64,000 nucleotides of DNA from Verticillium longisporum (GCA_019188255.1 JAETXT010000004.1:5394001-5458000); one strand, 5' to 3'; counted from the first letter of the stretch, positions 36,301 through 49,500 are shown. Notes: generated from the sequence alone by a model not told the origin. Made by a program: numbers and translations.

Positions 36301-36984
36301 ACTATCTTAATGGGGTCTCTAGTACCTCGAAGACTAGTAGAAGTTTTAACCTCCTCTTTACTATATAGACCCTAAACTCCGAGAACTTCTAAAAACCGGT
36401 TCGAAAGTAAAATACTAGTAATACTAGAGAAGCGAGATTCTTAATCTATTTTTACTACTATTATAAATAGAGTATTTAGCTTAATACTAAATAAAGAAGC
36501 TATTAACGTTATTAACCCTTCCCGAGGCCCTAAAAGCGGAGAAAGTAATCTAATCGTTATTAGATTTACCTCCCCTAAGATCCTAGGTTTAAAATTCAAT
36601 CTAATTATAATAGGTTCTAGCTCTCTTAAAAGTATAGACTATAATAGATATCTATTAGATAAGACTAGAATCGTTAAATAAGAAGTAAGCAAAAGTTATT
36701 AATATAAAAGCTAGAAGAGTAATAACGATAAGAATAAAAGTAAAGCTAAGGGTACTAAGTCCGACGTTAAATTAAAGGCGAGTCCTTCTAGTACTAGCGA
36801 TAAGGGCGAAAGCCTATAATATAATAGTAATTAATAAGAAACTAGCTTATAAGAAGATAGTAGTTAAGAAAATAACGATAAAGTTAAGGGTAAAGCTAAG
36901 GCTATTTCCTCGGAGCTAGAGGCTATTTCTAAGGATGTATTAATAAATGACCCTTTTATTATAAGTAATTAAGACTATAGCCGG

Positions 36985-37300
36985 AAAAGTAGTAGCTAGC
37001 TAGAAGGTAGCGGCTAAGGCAATAGCAGCTAAGGAAGTAGTAGTTAAAATAACGGCGGCTAAGGAAGCAGCGGCTAGGGAAGCAGCGGCTAAGGAAGCAG
37101 CGGCTAATAAGGGAGCAATAGTTAAAATAATAGCGGCTAAGGAAGTAGCGGCTAATAAGGAAGTAATAGTTAAAATAATAGTAGCTAAGGAAGTAGTAGC
37201 TAATAAGGAAGTAGTAGTTAAAATAATAGCGGCTAGGGAAGTAGCAGCTGAGGAAGTAGCGGCTAATAAGGATATAATAGTTAAGATAGATTTATTAAAT
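36985..37300 (+). repeat. Tandem repeat, 48-bp unit
   Basis: About four units of 48 bp (GCGGCTAAGGAAGTAGCGGC...), preceded by 15-bp sub-units GCGGCTAAGGAAGCA. Both periods are multiples of three, as expected of a repetitive coding region. Lies within the low-complexity relic. Confidence 0.75.
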
Positions 37301-37388
37301 CGGAGGCTAGTCCCTCTATAAATAGCGGTTAAGATAATATTAGCAGTTATAGTAATAGCTATTAAAGAATAGGCGATTAATAAGATAG

Positions 37389-37845
37389 TATTACGACTTA
37401 GTAGCTTCCGAAGAGGGGAATACTATTAGAGGGTTAGGGTTACTATTAGTAGAAGCTTAGGTTATAACTCTAAGATAATATAGTATCGTAAAGCATTATA
37501 TACTTATTATAATAAATATAAAATAAGACTTAGATTAATTATTATTATAAGAAAGAATATATCTATAAATATAGAATGCCTATCCTTATATACCTATTCG
37601 TCCTATCCTTATTATTAAGTAGTAAGCTTATATTAGATAGTTTATTTATTAGTTCGTAATCCTCTTTATATTTAGATCGGGGATTATAATAATCTTAATA
37701 TATTAATAATCTATATTCTTAGATTACTATTCCTAGTAATCTAGTTACGTAACTAGGTACTAGCCGTTCTTATCTTATCGCTCCCTTAGCTATATTATCC
37801 TTCCTAGCTATCCTTAGGTCTTAGCCTAGTCCTCTAGTTATTACA
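37389..37845 (-). repeat. LTR-B, solo LTR
   Basis: 457 bp, same family as LTR-A. Flanked by a perfect 5-bp target duplication GATAG (37,384-37,388 and 37,846-37,850), so it is a complete solo LTR left by LTR-LTR recombination, not the partner of LTR-A. RIP-mutated, more strongly than LTR-C; its last bases keep the CA end. Confidence 0.88.
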
Positions 37846-39650
37846 GATAGCTAGTAAGGGGGTAGCTATTAAGATAAGAATAAAGCGAAAGTTATCTTCT
37901 TTAAATCTTAGACTAGTCCTTCTTATAGTAATAATTAAACTAATATTAGTAATTATAATAATAGCTAGTAAGGCGATAGTAACTATTAATATAGTAATCG
38001 GGTACCGTTTTCCTAGCCGATAACCGGAGCTTATATAGATAGCTTATTATATATAAATAAGGAACTGAAAACCTTTAATCTATAGACTTAGTATACTTAA
38101 AATAGCTCTTAGAATAGGAATATAGAGAGGCCCTCGTCCTTTTCTCTCTATAGCGAATTTCCTCCTCCTATATATAATTAGTAGAATAGGTAGATATCTA
38201 TAACGGATCTTAATAAGGGTAGGGAAGTATAGGCATTATAGTGGGGCTTAAATAAGAAAAATTAACTATATATTAAGCTTAAAGGAGAGCTAGATAAATT
38301 TAAGAGTAGAGGATAGGCCCTAAGCGCTATAATATATATATATAAGATTACTTAATTTCGAAAAGCTAGTAGAAACTAGTTTAACTATAGCTCTAATAAG
38401 GAATTATAGATTGAAAATAATACTAGACCTTAGAAAATAGGCCTAGATAAGATCGAATAAGTATACTATATAGTAGGAAATAGCGATTACTATAGCGATA
38501 TTATAGTTATTATCTAAGTATCAGTATACTATAAATCTAATATAATCGAGGTATTTAGGAAAAAGTAGAATAATTTTATTAATACTTAGCTAATACTTAG
38601 TATTAATAATTTTAATAATTTAGGGAAATAGGTAAGTCTATAGTAATAGAATATATAGCGAGTATAGAGTAAACCTCTAATAGTTACTCTATAATCCTAA
38701 AGCGGGGCAGCCCTCTTTCCTACCTTCTAGGGGCAATCTGAATTAGTAATATTTATACTATAGCCGTACCCTAAGACCTATCTACTTCTAGTATATCGAT
38801 TATTATAAGTAATACCTATTTAAATACGTTTAATAGAGCCGCTACTATTTAGACTAGTACCTAGTATACTTTAAGGATAGTCTATAAGGGCTATACTACT
38901 ATTTCGGGGGCTAGGACCTATTATATAGTAAGTTCATTCTAAGCCTCTAGTCTTTAAACGGTAATTAGTCCCCTATTCGCTAGAGTAGAGTTATATACCT
39001 AGTTTAGGGCCGAGGGGTAACTAATCCTTATAGAGCTATCCTATAGAGTTAGGAGGAGGTTTTATACCTACGAGAGCCTCTTACCCTCTAACTAACTAAC
39101 TATACTACCCCGGAGAAGAGTCTTATACGTAGCCGGTAGCATATAGCTCTTAGTTTACTTATATAGCGCTATAAGGCTATCCCTCGTTCTAGCTACCTAG
39201 TATAGAGGCGCCTATTATAGAGCATTAATACTCTCGTTTTTATATACCGAGTAAACTAGGTTTCGAATAGAATATATTTAAATATCCTAACGACTAGGAG
39301 TAGTACCTTATTTAGAAACCTAATAAATAAGTTAAATTCATTACGAAAATAGAGAATATACTACCTACTATAGACTTTCTATACGGATTTACTTTTCTAA
39401 GTACTTTTATAGATCGAAATTATATAGAGTTAGAGGGACAATTAGGCTATATTTAAATTTCGAGCCTATAACGATAGCTATATATAATACCTTCACCTAA
39501 GCCTATAAATCATCGATAATACCGATACGTCCTAGGTAATAGCGATAATAAACACTAGTATTAAGGTAGTATAAGCTATAGTAGGACTATAGCGGGCTAT
39601 CTAGCTATAGTAATTCTAATACGCTTTAGGATATAAGAAGTCTTTTTTAT

Positions 39651-42600
39651 TACTTTTATCTTTATTTCGTACTAAGTATAAATTTATAATATAATATCTA
39701 TAATAGATTAGTTTTAGATTACTTTCTTAGTAAATATATTTAATAATTAAATAAATTATATCCTCTATATCTTATCTATTACTTCCTCTTTATCGAGGAA
39801 AAAGGCTAAGATTTATATAGTTACTATATAGATATATCGAAGTAAACTTACTTATATTATATCGATATTAATAGAAATAAGGCTCCTAATAAAAGGGAGA
39901 TAAGCTAAGGGGGGTCTCTTAGCATCTAAGATTCGTAAATACTATAAACTAGTATAGTATATATTTAGAACTTTTACTAAGCTTACTATTCTATAGTACT
40001 CTAGTAAAAGCGAGCTCGCTTTCTTACTTAAGTTATTTTACGAACTAATTATGCTTAGGGATAATAAGTTTATCCTCTCTAGCTATTAATTAGAAACTCT
40101 CTATTTATAATAGCTAGTACTATATAGAATACTAATTAAACTCTTAGAGCTATCTCTTCCTTTTACTAGAAAAGTCTAAAAAGCATTTTCTAGATATATA
40201 ATAAGAGTAGTACGTAATTCGCTAGTAAAATAATATATATAGCCCGGTCTAAGTATAATTATAGTTAATATCTAGTCCTACTTCTTTAGAACGCTCTAGT
40301 TCCTTCGTAAATTTATAAACGACTTCCTTATTATAGATAGGGCAATTATCCTTCTACTTTAGGATAGGCTTACCCTTAGCCTATTCTACTTATATATTGT
40401 AGCCTACTTCTTCCTCTCTATTACCTTCTATACCCTCTATAATTATAGCCTCGAAGTATATAGGGTTAGTAACTAGCTAGATTACCTTAGTATTATCCTT
40501 ATTATATAGGGTACTAGGCTATCTATATTACTATCTATACCTATTTCGGTACTAGTCTCTCTACGCCTATAGTTCACGCTCTACTTATATTTAGGCTCGT
40601 CGAGCTAGAGGAGAGGATAGGACTGAGATTATTCGTAGGTCTAGTGCTCCTTAACTTAATAGGGGCGGCTCTCTATATTACTAGGATACCTAAGTAGTAG
40701 TTCCTAGGGACCTTTAACCTTACTAGGTAGAGCTATAACTAGATATATATTCTAGTAATTATTAGAGCGCTAGTAAGGGTCCCCGGGCTATTACGGGCAG
40801 TAGCTATATAGTAGGGAGGCGGGAGCTTATATTAAATATACGTAGCTTTATAAATTTAAGAGCATTTCTTTAATAATATATAGATAGCCTATATCGAGGA
40901 AGGGCTAATATCTATCTATATTTAATTTATTGAGCTAGGTAAACTCTAGCGCCTAAGTAACGACCTTTCTCTATATCGATACACTATATACTCTTACTCC
41001 CCTAAGACTATATACGCCGCTATACTCGGCCGACGCTTTCCCTAACCCCTATAACGTAGTAGCTATAATAGGTTCGTAATATACTATTCGCTATAGTATT
41101 TATTAATATCTATATTGGGTAGGTATATTCGCTTAATACGACTAGCGGCCTCTATCTATATAGGGGGGTCGCAATATATAGCGGCCCTAGAATTAGGGGG
41201 CCTAATAAAAGCTAGTAGGCCTCGGGTACGGGGATAACGGCTTGGCCTAGATAATACTATACTATACCCCTTTCTTAAAATATTATTCTTTCCTTTAAAT
41301 TATAACGTTTTAATCGACCCTCCTAGGTAGGTACTAATTACTCGCCTAAGTCGTTAATTAACTAACTACTTACTTATAATATATAATTTAATAGCCGACT
41401 TCTAATTAATATATAGCTAGTATAATAGACTTAACTCTATCTACTATAAGAAGTACCTAGTTCTTAGGCTAGAATTTAATTATATAGTAGAACCCTATAT
41501 TATATCGGTACTCTTCTATAATAGATATAAGTAAATTTACTCTATAGAAGCTACTCTAATTACCTTAAAAGGCGAAATAGGTATCCTAGATTCTAATAGT
41601 TTATTATTTTAGTAAGGTCTAATTCTAAACCCTTATAGCGCTTTACCTTAATTAGCTTATACTTTAAAAGTACCTTTATTATAATATATATCTTAATAAT
41701 ACTCTTAGCGGTAAAAACTAAAGGTAGTAAATAGTAAATTTAATATATTTCGCTAATAATACTATTTCTCCCTTACTTCGTCGCTAATAGTAATATCGCT
41801 AGTAAGCTTTCTATTATTTCCTTATCGTATATATTATAAGTTATTATCTCTTATTACGTTTACTATATTATATTATATAATTTTAGCTTATTTTATATAT
41901 ATTTACTTATAGAATGCAACCTAGTTATTTAGATAATATATACTTTTACGTCCCTAAACTTAAAGAGTCGCTATTAAGACTTTCCTATCCTTATATATCC
42001 TATTTACTATTACCTATTATATACGACTCCTTCTATTATCCTAACTTCTACTTTAGCGATAGTAATAAATAGTCTACCGAAGAGAATCCTTATTAGCGTT
42101 AGGAGCTAAAGTTTATACTTATAACCTAGTATAAAAACCTAGAGATACTATAAGTAGTAAGGACCCTACTATTAGCCGGACCCTAAGGGGAATTACTATA
42201 GGCTGCTTCTAGGGCATCTAGAAGAACTCTATACTTATATTAAGGCTAGTATAAAGGAAGGAGAGATAGTAGAGTAAGTCGATATTAGTATCGAGATCCT
42301 ACTTATAGTCCGCTAAGCTTTATTAGCTAATAACTATAAGAGGAAGGCGTATATTATAGATGGTATTAGTTTATTCAGGAACCCTTTCTTTAGTAAAGTT
42401 TTAATTAGTATATACTATATATTATCTAATTATAGCTTGCCCTATAGCCCTTAAAATTATATATTAAAAATTTAGCGATACCTATTTCGCCTTTTATATA
42501 CTATTTATCTCTTTATATTAATAGCTTCCTACTACTAGCTAAGCTAGCGGGCTTGAACTTCTTCGGAACGGGGTATATTATATACTATAAAGATTAGTAG

Positions 42601-43364
42601 GACTTATATCCTTAGATAGAAGGGGGACGTAACGCACTAAGTACTTATTAGACCTCTATTACTAGTCTTTAGTAGAATTATATTTATACGTCTTTCTAGT
42701 AGCCTAGACGACTAGGTACGCCTAGATACCGAATTCGTATTAGAAATCTATAAAGAAATTATAAAGCTTATTGAAAAGGTTCTTTCTTCATCGATAGAGT
42801 CGATTACGCTTATACTTCCTCGCTTTTTCGCTAGGCCTTAATAGATAAAGGATAATTCTAGGGTTTCTAGGGGATAGAGAATCCGTATATTTAAGCTTAA
42901 TCGTAGGCATTTCCGAGTTATCTCTCGGGTTAGTAGGCTAATATATATCCATTCTAACTAGAGTTTATATCTAGACTTTAATTAATTTATCTTCTTTTTA
43001 TCGTTATTATTATCTTATATATATATAGTATCCCTAGTTATATTAAAGTATTCTAAGATAGAAAACCTAATATTATTATTCTTAAGATCTAAACCCTAAT
43101 AATACTATTTCTAGAAGCTAGTTTATAAGCTTACCTATACTACCTAGATATCCTAAGCGAAAGAATATACGGAAGGACCTCGTCCCGAATTACCGGCTAT
43201 AGACCCGCCTACCTAGTATTACCTTAGCTTTATATTGCATCTTAGGAGAGACCTATATAATAGCTCCTATAGCTATACTATGCGCGTATATTATAAGCGA
43301 ATCTCTATCCCTCTACTTCGCTAGTATATTATCCGAACCCTAGGTTAAGATCTCTATAGAAGAG
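39651..43364. other. RIP-mutated DNA, content not identified
   Basis: About 3.7 kb of TA-rich sequence with no ORF. I could not recognise RT, integrase or transposase motifs on either strand by eye. It may be remains of further transposons. Confidence 0.4.
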
Positions 43365-43824
43365 TATAATAACTAGAGGACCAGCTCAAAAGACCTAAGG
43401 ATAGCTAGGAAGGATAATACAGCTAAAGGGAGCGATAAGATAAGAACGGCTAGCACGCAGTTACGTAACCAGATCACTAGGAACGGTGATCCAAGAATAT
43501 AGATTACTAACCTATTAGGATCACCGTAATCCCCGATCTAATACGGAGAGGATCACGAACTAATAGTAAGCCATCTAATATAGGCTTACTAACTAATATA
43601 ATAAGGATAGAATAAATAGGTATATAAGGACGGGCATTCTATATTTATAGATATATTCTTTCTTATAATAGTAATTAATCTAAGTCTTACTTTATATTCA
43701 TTATAATAAGTATATAATGCTTTACGATACTATATCGTCTTAGAATTATAACCTAAGCTTCTATTAATAATAACCCTAACCCTCTAATAACGTTCTCCTC
43801 TTCGGAAGCTATTAGGTCGTAATA
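43365..43824 (+). repeat. LTR-C, 5' LTR of gypsy element 2
   Basis: 460 bp, opposite orientation to LTR-A and LTR-B and much less mutated (retains stretches such as GGAACGGTGATCCAAG). Flanks do not show a target duplication (AAGAG, TTTTA), so it is not a solo LTR. A Gag relic follows in the correct orientation. Confidence 0.8.
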
Positions 43825-44698
43825 TTTTAATTACTCTTATTTAATAGGTTTACTTTATAATACTAAGTAATACTTACTATAGGAATAATATCTACTAATA
43901 GTATTAGTAATAGCGCTAATAACTTAGCTATTATAATCTAAGAACTTCGTTTAGAGAATAAATAGCTTTAGGCCTCGATATAATAGCTCTAGGGAGGGTC
44001 GAATATAAAAGCCCTTCCCCTTTAACTATTCGATAGAAACCCTAGGGCACTTTAATCTTTTATTACCTAGGTATACTAGTACTATAAAGCTAACGAGAAT
44101 TAGCTTAAGTACTAGGGCGAGAAAGTCGCTAACGCCTCCTCTTATCTTAAAGGGGATACTTTATATTAATTCGAACCCTTTATTTAAGACTACTCTATTT
44201 ATATTAAGAAAGAAGATATAAAGAAAGCTACCTAGGACGTCTATATTAATATAAACGCTTTCGAGGAGGCTATTAAGGGAGTATTTAGAGATATAGACGA
44301 AGAATAATAAAATAAATAAAAGATCCTTTAGCTTAAATAAACGGGACTAGCTATTAAATATACTATAGAGTTTCGACTCTTAGCTATTTAATTAAATTAA
44401 ACGGAGTCTATTCTTATAGCCTATTTCTATAAAGGATTTAAGGATACTATTAAGGACGACCTTATCTAGGAAAATAGGCCCGAGACCTTTACTAAATATA
44501 TCGCTATAGTTATTAAGATCGATAATCGTTAATATAAATATAGAATAGAGAAGGGATAAAAGCCTACTATAGGACTATAGAACCCTCGCATCCCCTACTA
44601 TCGATCTAATTAGGGATATAAGTATTAATACGATAAGCCCTATATTAGTATAGCTTAGGGGTAGACTATTTATATAAATCCTATAGAACTTAATAATA
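43825..44698 (+). pseudogene. RIP-degraded Gag of gypsy element 2
   Basis: Plus-strand relic about 43,985-44,696, recognisable as Ty3/gypsy Gag when TAG/TAA are read as Trp/Gln: YLKGDTLY, DYSIYIKKEDIKKAT, NAFEEAIKGVFRDIDEE, YFYKGFKDTIKDDLI. Cut by insertion of pogo copy 2 at a TA. The remainder of this element was not found on the other side, where a copia relic in opposite orientation begins. Confidence 0.75.
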
Positions 44699-46559
44699 AC
44701 GTAATCCACAAGCGAGTGGTTCACCCATGCGAGTGGTTCACTTCACCCCGACCCGACAAACATTCCGAGGAAAACCTCAACCCAAACGCCGTAAATCAAT
44801 TAAAATCACTCCTCCTCGTCTTTTGCAGACGATGAGATAGCTACCTGACAAGTTCTCGCGTTGTGGCCGGTCTTCCCGCATACGCTACAGCATCGTTTCT
44901 TCGGCTGGGACCACGACGCGGGACCCGGGTTCTGCAGCGTTTCCTCTTTTATCTGGATATCTACTTCCTTCTGAGCAATCTTGTCCTGTCCCTCGCCTAC
45001 AGCCATGCTTCCTCCTTCCCGGAGACGTAGCTTTTTGGCCCTCCGGCGTCGGCTTAGTGTAGCATTTTCCTCTCGAAGGATCATAACCTCTGACTTCAAA
45101 AGAGCGATCTGGTGCATAACACCCCGCGTCCCCTTCGCAAGATAGTCAACAGCATCTAAAATTGACGTTGGGGAGCTTCCCTGGTGGCGTGAGATTCGCC
45201 CTTTGATGAAGTCAGTCTGGGAACCTGCCTCGAGCAGGTTAGTGGGCGTCTTAGAGACCCAAGAATCACGCTCCCCGTGGGACGTCCCCGGAGGCGTCGT
45301 CGTCCTCAACCTCACATCCAGCTTTGACAGGACTGTTTCCGGGTTATGGGGGACAAGCCCCGCTCCTCGAAAGCCTCCCTGGATGTTTTTTTCTGTCATT
45401 GCTTGCTGAAATGCAGCCGAAAACGCCGGGAAGAAGTCCTCTTTGCTGATGTGCGTTGTACCCGCCCTCATCCTATCCTCGATTTGCCGACCGTATGCTT
45501 TCTTTAGTGGGCCAAAACACCCAACATCGAGAGGCTGGAGTAGATGTGACGAATGAGGAGGCATACAGAGTGTGATGATGTTGTTCTCCTTGCAGTAGAG
45601 TTCGAAGTCGACCGAGTGGTGACTTTCGTGGCCATCCAGGATCAGTAGGCGATAACCGCCCGAAGTACGGGACTTTGTATGCCTGTCAAAATGCCGAATC
45701 CATTCCAGACCAATATCATTCGTCGTCCAGCCGTTTGGAGATGTTGCGATTCTCCAGTCGCGAGAAATCGCGTCGTCCTGGTACCAGCTCGAGAGGTGGT
45801 ACTTGCCCGAAACCACGATGAACGGCGGGACGGAGAAACCCAACGCGCCAACGCCCTGGATCACCGTAACCCATTCCCGGTTGCCTGGCTGCCTCATCTT
45901 CACATTGGACCGTCTTTCCGAACTGGTCACGACCATTCCGTTGGCGATAACGCCCATCTGGAAGCCGGTCTCGTCAAAGTTGTACATGTCAGCCTCTTGG
46001 ATGCCGTACTTGGCGATCATGTTATGCACGAGGCGGAACCACGCGTTTATCGCGTCCGGATCTTCGCATTGGGCCCTCTTGTAGTCGTACTTGCGAAAGA
46101 AACGCGTCCGGAGCTCTGGTTGCCGTTTGACGAAGTTTGCGGCCCAGTTCTTCCCGACGCGTGGCGCGTCACGGTCGGCAAGCAGGCGATTCGCCATATC
46201 TCCGACCTCACCCAACCGGGGAGGGTAAGATCGCGCATCTAGGTCAAGGATATATTCGACAATAGTTTTCTCTTCTAGTACTGTTAATTTGGCAGAATTG
46301 GGCGGGCTTTCGCGTCGGGAGGGTTTGCCCTTCTGGCGTCGGAGGAGCGTCGTTAAGGGGACGGTGTAGATCCTCGCAGCACTCCGGGCGCTTAGGTTCG
46401 GGTCATTGTCCATAGCTTGGATAGCAAGGAATAATTGACCTTCTTTTGAAAGAGTCTCCATCGCGGGCGGAGGTGGAATCTGTAGAATTCAGGTGTAGGT
46501 CGTGGGCCCGGGCGAAGTGAACCACTCGCTTGGGTGAACCACTCGCTTGTGGATTACGT
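44699..46559 (-). mobile_element. Pogo/Fot-type DNA transposon, family A copy 2
   Basis: 1,861 bp with TA target duplication (44,697-44,698 and 46,560-46,561) and the same inverted ends as copy 1. Nearly identical to copy 1 but inverted relative to it and 10.5 kb away. No RIP although it is inside RIP-mutated DNA. Confidence 0.95.
44806..46461 (-). CDS. Pogo family A transposase, intact
   Basis: 551 aa. An N-terminal psq-type helix-turn-helix (about 5-45, ARSAARIYTVPLTTLLRR) and a CENP-B/Tc5-like HTH (about 50-125, ending PELRTRFFRKYDY) bind the inverted ends. The DDE_1 core carries Asp163 (NFDETGF), Asp276 (LILDGHESHHS) and Asp312 (QPLDVGCFGPLK), a D-D-D triad with 35 residues between the last two, as in Fot1/pogo. 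The C-terminal third holds a coiled coil (ALLKSEVMILREENATLSRR), a basic patch and a CCHC zinc knuckle (CSVCGKTGHNARTC), which is unusual in pogo enzymes. Everything needed for transposition appears present, so this copy may be active and may also mobilise copy 1. Confidence 0.95.
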   Translation of the reverse strand: METLSKEGQLFLAIQAMDNDPNLSARSAARIYTVPLTTLLRRQKGKPSRRESPPNSAKLTVLEEKTIVEYILDLDARSYPPRLGEVGDMANRLLADRDAPRVGKNWAANFVKRQPELRTRFFRKYDYKRAQCEDPDAINAWFRLVHNMIAKYGIQEADMYNFDETGFQMGVIANGMVVTSSERRSNVKMRQPGNREWVTVIQGVGALGFSVPPFIVVSGKYHLSSWYQDDAISRDWRIATSPNGWTTNDIGLEWIRHFDRHTKSRTSGGYRLLILDGHESHHSVDFELYCKENNIITLCMPPHSSHLLQPLDVGCFGPLKKAYGRQIEDRMRAGTTHISKEDFFPAFSAAFQQAMTEKNIQGGFRGAGLVPHNPETVLSKLDVRLRTTTPPGTSHGERDSWVSKTPTNLLEAGSQTDFIKGRISRHQGSSPTSILDAVDYLAKGTRGVMHQIALLKSEVMILREENATLSRRRRAKKLRLREGGSMAVGEGQDKIAQKEVDIQIKEETLQNPGPASWSQPKKRCCSVCGKTGHNARTCQVAISSSAKDEEE

Positions 46560-46561
46560 TA

Positions 46562-49500
46562 ATCGTAAGAACGTTTATTATTAAGGAGGATAATGAATCC
46601 GATCTATAAACTTTGGTCCTTATTATTAGTAAAGGAGCTATTAATAAATATATAAAATTAGGCCGTTAAGAGATCTAGGCGTACGTAATTTAGGCTACGG
46701 CCTACATTAGTAATCTACTATTATATACGTTTATTAAGCCGTTTAAAGTCGTCCTCCTATAAATTCTTAGCTTAAGCTATAATAGAGAAATCGAAGGCTA
46801 CTTCTAGTTAATAGGTTAAAGTAATATAAGTATTACGAGCTCTTTAAGCGATATATTCCTATTCTAAGCTCGCTATCCCTAGGGTTACTAGCTCTAGGCA
46901 ATTACCTTAGCCTTTCTATTAAATCGTAAGATCTTTAATTCTAACTTTAATAATATAGCTATTAAAGACGCTATTAGATCCTACGTTAAGGATAGAAGTA
47001 GGCTTTACCTAGAAGCTAATGCTTTCGAGCTCTATTTATTCCTTTTATATAAATACGGGCTCTCCGAAGTTAAGGGTATCGTTAATCTATATTCCGATTA
47101 ATCTAAAGCTCTCTCTAGCTCTAATTAGAAGTAAATATAGATCGTAGCCTATTAGAACGGCGTTTAGGCGCTCTCTATAATAGCGTTAATAAATTATAAA
47201 TTAATAGAGACCTAATTCTATAATACTATAGAGCGGCTTTATAATATAGAAGACGATTCTATTAAAGTATCTATACTATAGCTCTTTAGGAATATATAGG
47301 AGAACGTTATATAATAGATCTATAGCGCTCTAAGTATAGGCTTAATTAATATTACGGAGTATTAACTAATAGCTATATTACTATAGTATTAAAGTAATCG
47401 CTAGGATTAGTCGTTAACTATAGCGTATAATCGTAAGCGATTACGTTAATAGGGTTATCTTCTCCTAATTACTATATCCTTAAATTACTAATTTTAACTT
47501 CTTATATAGGGCTTAAGGGAGGCCTTTTACCTCTCTTATAAGCTAGTATCTAAAGATCTTAATACTAGGAAACGCGGATCTCCTAATCGATACGATTACT
47601 CTAGCTATTAGGAGTAAGTCGATTTCCTCCTAATCGGACTATTTAAATAGCTTCCTAGGGGTCGTTATTCTACCTTTATTACGTAGTTAAATAGCTAGGT
47701 TATACCCCTACTATTCCCTTTTAATAATAAATTAGCGCTCGATCTATAAAATCCTAGTCGTACTATTCTTACGATCCGTAAAAGCTATTTATAATAGATT
47801 CGTAGTATTTATTAACTTCCTAGGTCTCCTATATCGTTATAATAGAATTAGCTCTAGATATTTAAATAGTTCTAAGGTCTCTAGAGTTCGAACTATTATT
47901 ATCTCCTTAGCTTATTAATCTAATAATCTATTATATAGTTTAATATATATTCCTTTAAACTCTATTAGGCCGTTAACTATTTCGACTATAATCGTTATAT
48001 TAGAAACCGATATAACCTTATAAGGACTAGTCTATTTCTCCTATTCTCGGAATATAAGAATATTGCTTCCTAGCTCTAGCGATCTCGGTAATAATTACTT
48101 AATATCTAGTCTATTATAGGTATTAAGAGCATTATTAACCTTCCGCTTAGCGATTATTCGCTAAAGCTCCGCTATCGCCTTATTAACCGTTTCAGCGTAC
48201 TACGCCTAGGTCGTAGTAGGCGCTAAGTTAGTAGTAATCCTAGGCATCGCCCCGAATACGAGTAATATAGGCACTAATCTATTAGGCTTAGCGGTATCGT
48301 TTATTACCTTTATAGCTCCTTAAAGTAGCGATTCTAAGCTCGTATTACGAGATTCTACCTTTAAGATCTCGTATATTCTATATATCGGCTTATAATAGCT
48401 CTTAACCTTACCGATTAATTAATAGGCCTCTATAGGGATCTAATAATAGATTATACCTAGGAGGTATACCTCTACCCTAAACTCTATAAAGGTAAAGTTC
48501 GTTCTAGCGTTAATAGTTATAACGTCTAGAGGCCTAAGGTATATATCTAACTAATACCTCTTAAGAGCTTCCTATATTATACGAGCTATAAAATTAGGAA
48601 TAAAAGTTACGGATTAGAATCCTATACTCGTATCGATTATATAAAGAATAGGCTTTCTATCTAAATATATAATATCGATTAAAATCTCGTAATTAAAGTC
48701 GATATCTAACCTTAAAGTAAATTTAAAGCGTTATAGAGATTTCCCTTTAATCTAATAATAATAGTAGAAGCGGTTTATTAGCTCTAGAGCGTCCTAATTT
48801 ACGTCCTAGTCTATTCTCTAGAATAGATTCTATAGCTTCTCTATAGATAAGTAACCGAACCGCTTATAAATATATTAGAGCTCTACTTCTATTAGAAATA
48901 CTACTCTATCGCTCTCTATCCCTATTATATATATAATCCTAGAGCTAGTATAAGTCTTTATATCTAGGAAGAACTATAAATAGCCCTATTTACGAAAAAT
49001 AGGCGTATGCTCCTAGATCTCCTTAATACGCTTTACTAGCTTATTATATATATTATCTAAATAGATTCCGAGATCGTCTATATCCTTAATATAAAGTAGG
49101 AATAGGGTATCTATTAAGACGATATAGAATATAATTCTCCTAATTAGTATTAGAATAGTAATCTCCTCTATTATAGAAATAGGATTTCCTACTCCGATTC
49201 TTACTCTAGCCCCTATTCCCTATTTATTAATTATTAAGTTTAGTATTAGGGCTATTAGGGCCTTTATTTATAAAGCTCCTATTATAGAAATTAATATTAC
49301 GCCTATATTAAGGATAATACTATACTATATAGAAGTACTATTAATCTAATATTAAGTAAAGAGCTACTCTATTAGAGCTATTATTTTAGCCTTCGGATTA
49401 TTCCCCTTAATTCTATATTAGAACGATTTATTTATTAGGAAGTATATAATATAAGTATTTATTAATTCGCTTTTAGGATTAGATTTAAAGGTATTATCTA

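Larger units (their letters stand above)
36301..39650 (+). pseudogene. RIP-degraded low-complexity ORF interrupted by a solo LTR
   Basis: Plus-strand relic. Before the solo LTR the frame is rich in Gly, Ser, Asn and stops at Gln sites (a repetitive GSS-type region). The same composition resumes after the LTR (GDSNY...YSNRVPFS, then PITGAYID). Removing the LTR and one GATAG joins the two parts. It probably extends to about 39,650 as a disordered protein. Family unknown; a transposon-borne gene is likely but not shown. Confidence 0.4.

Noticed and set aside
26799..37845. LTR-A and LTR-B as the two ends of one 11-kb gypsy element
   Set aside because: LTR-B has its own perfect GATAG duplication on both sides and is a solo LTR; flanks of LTR-A do not match.
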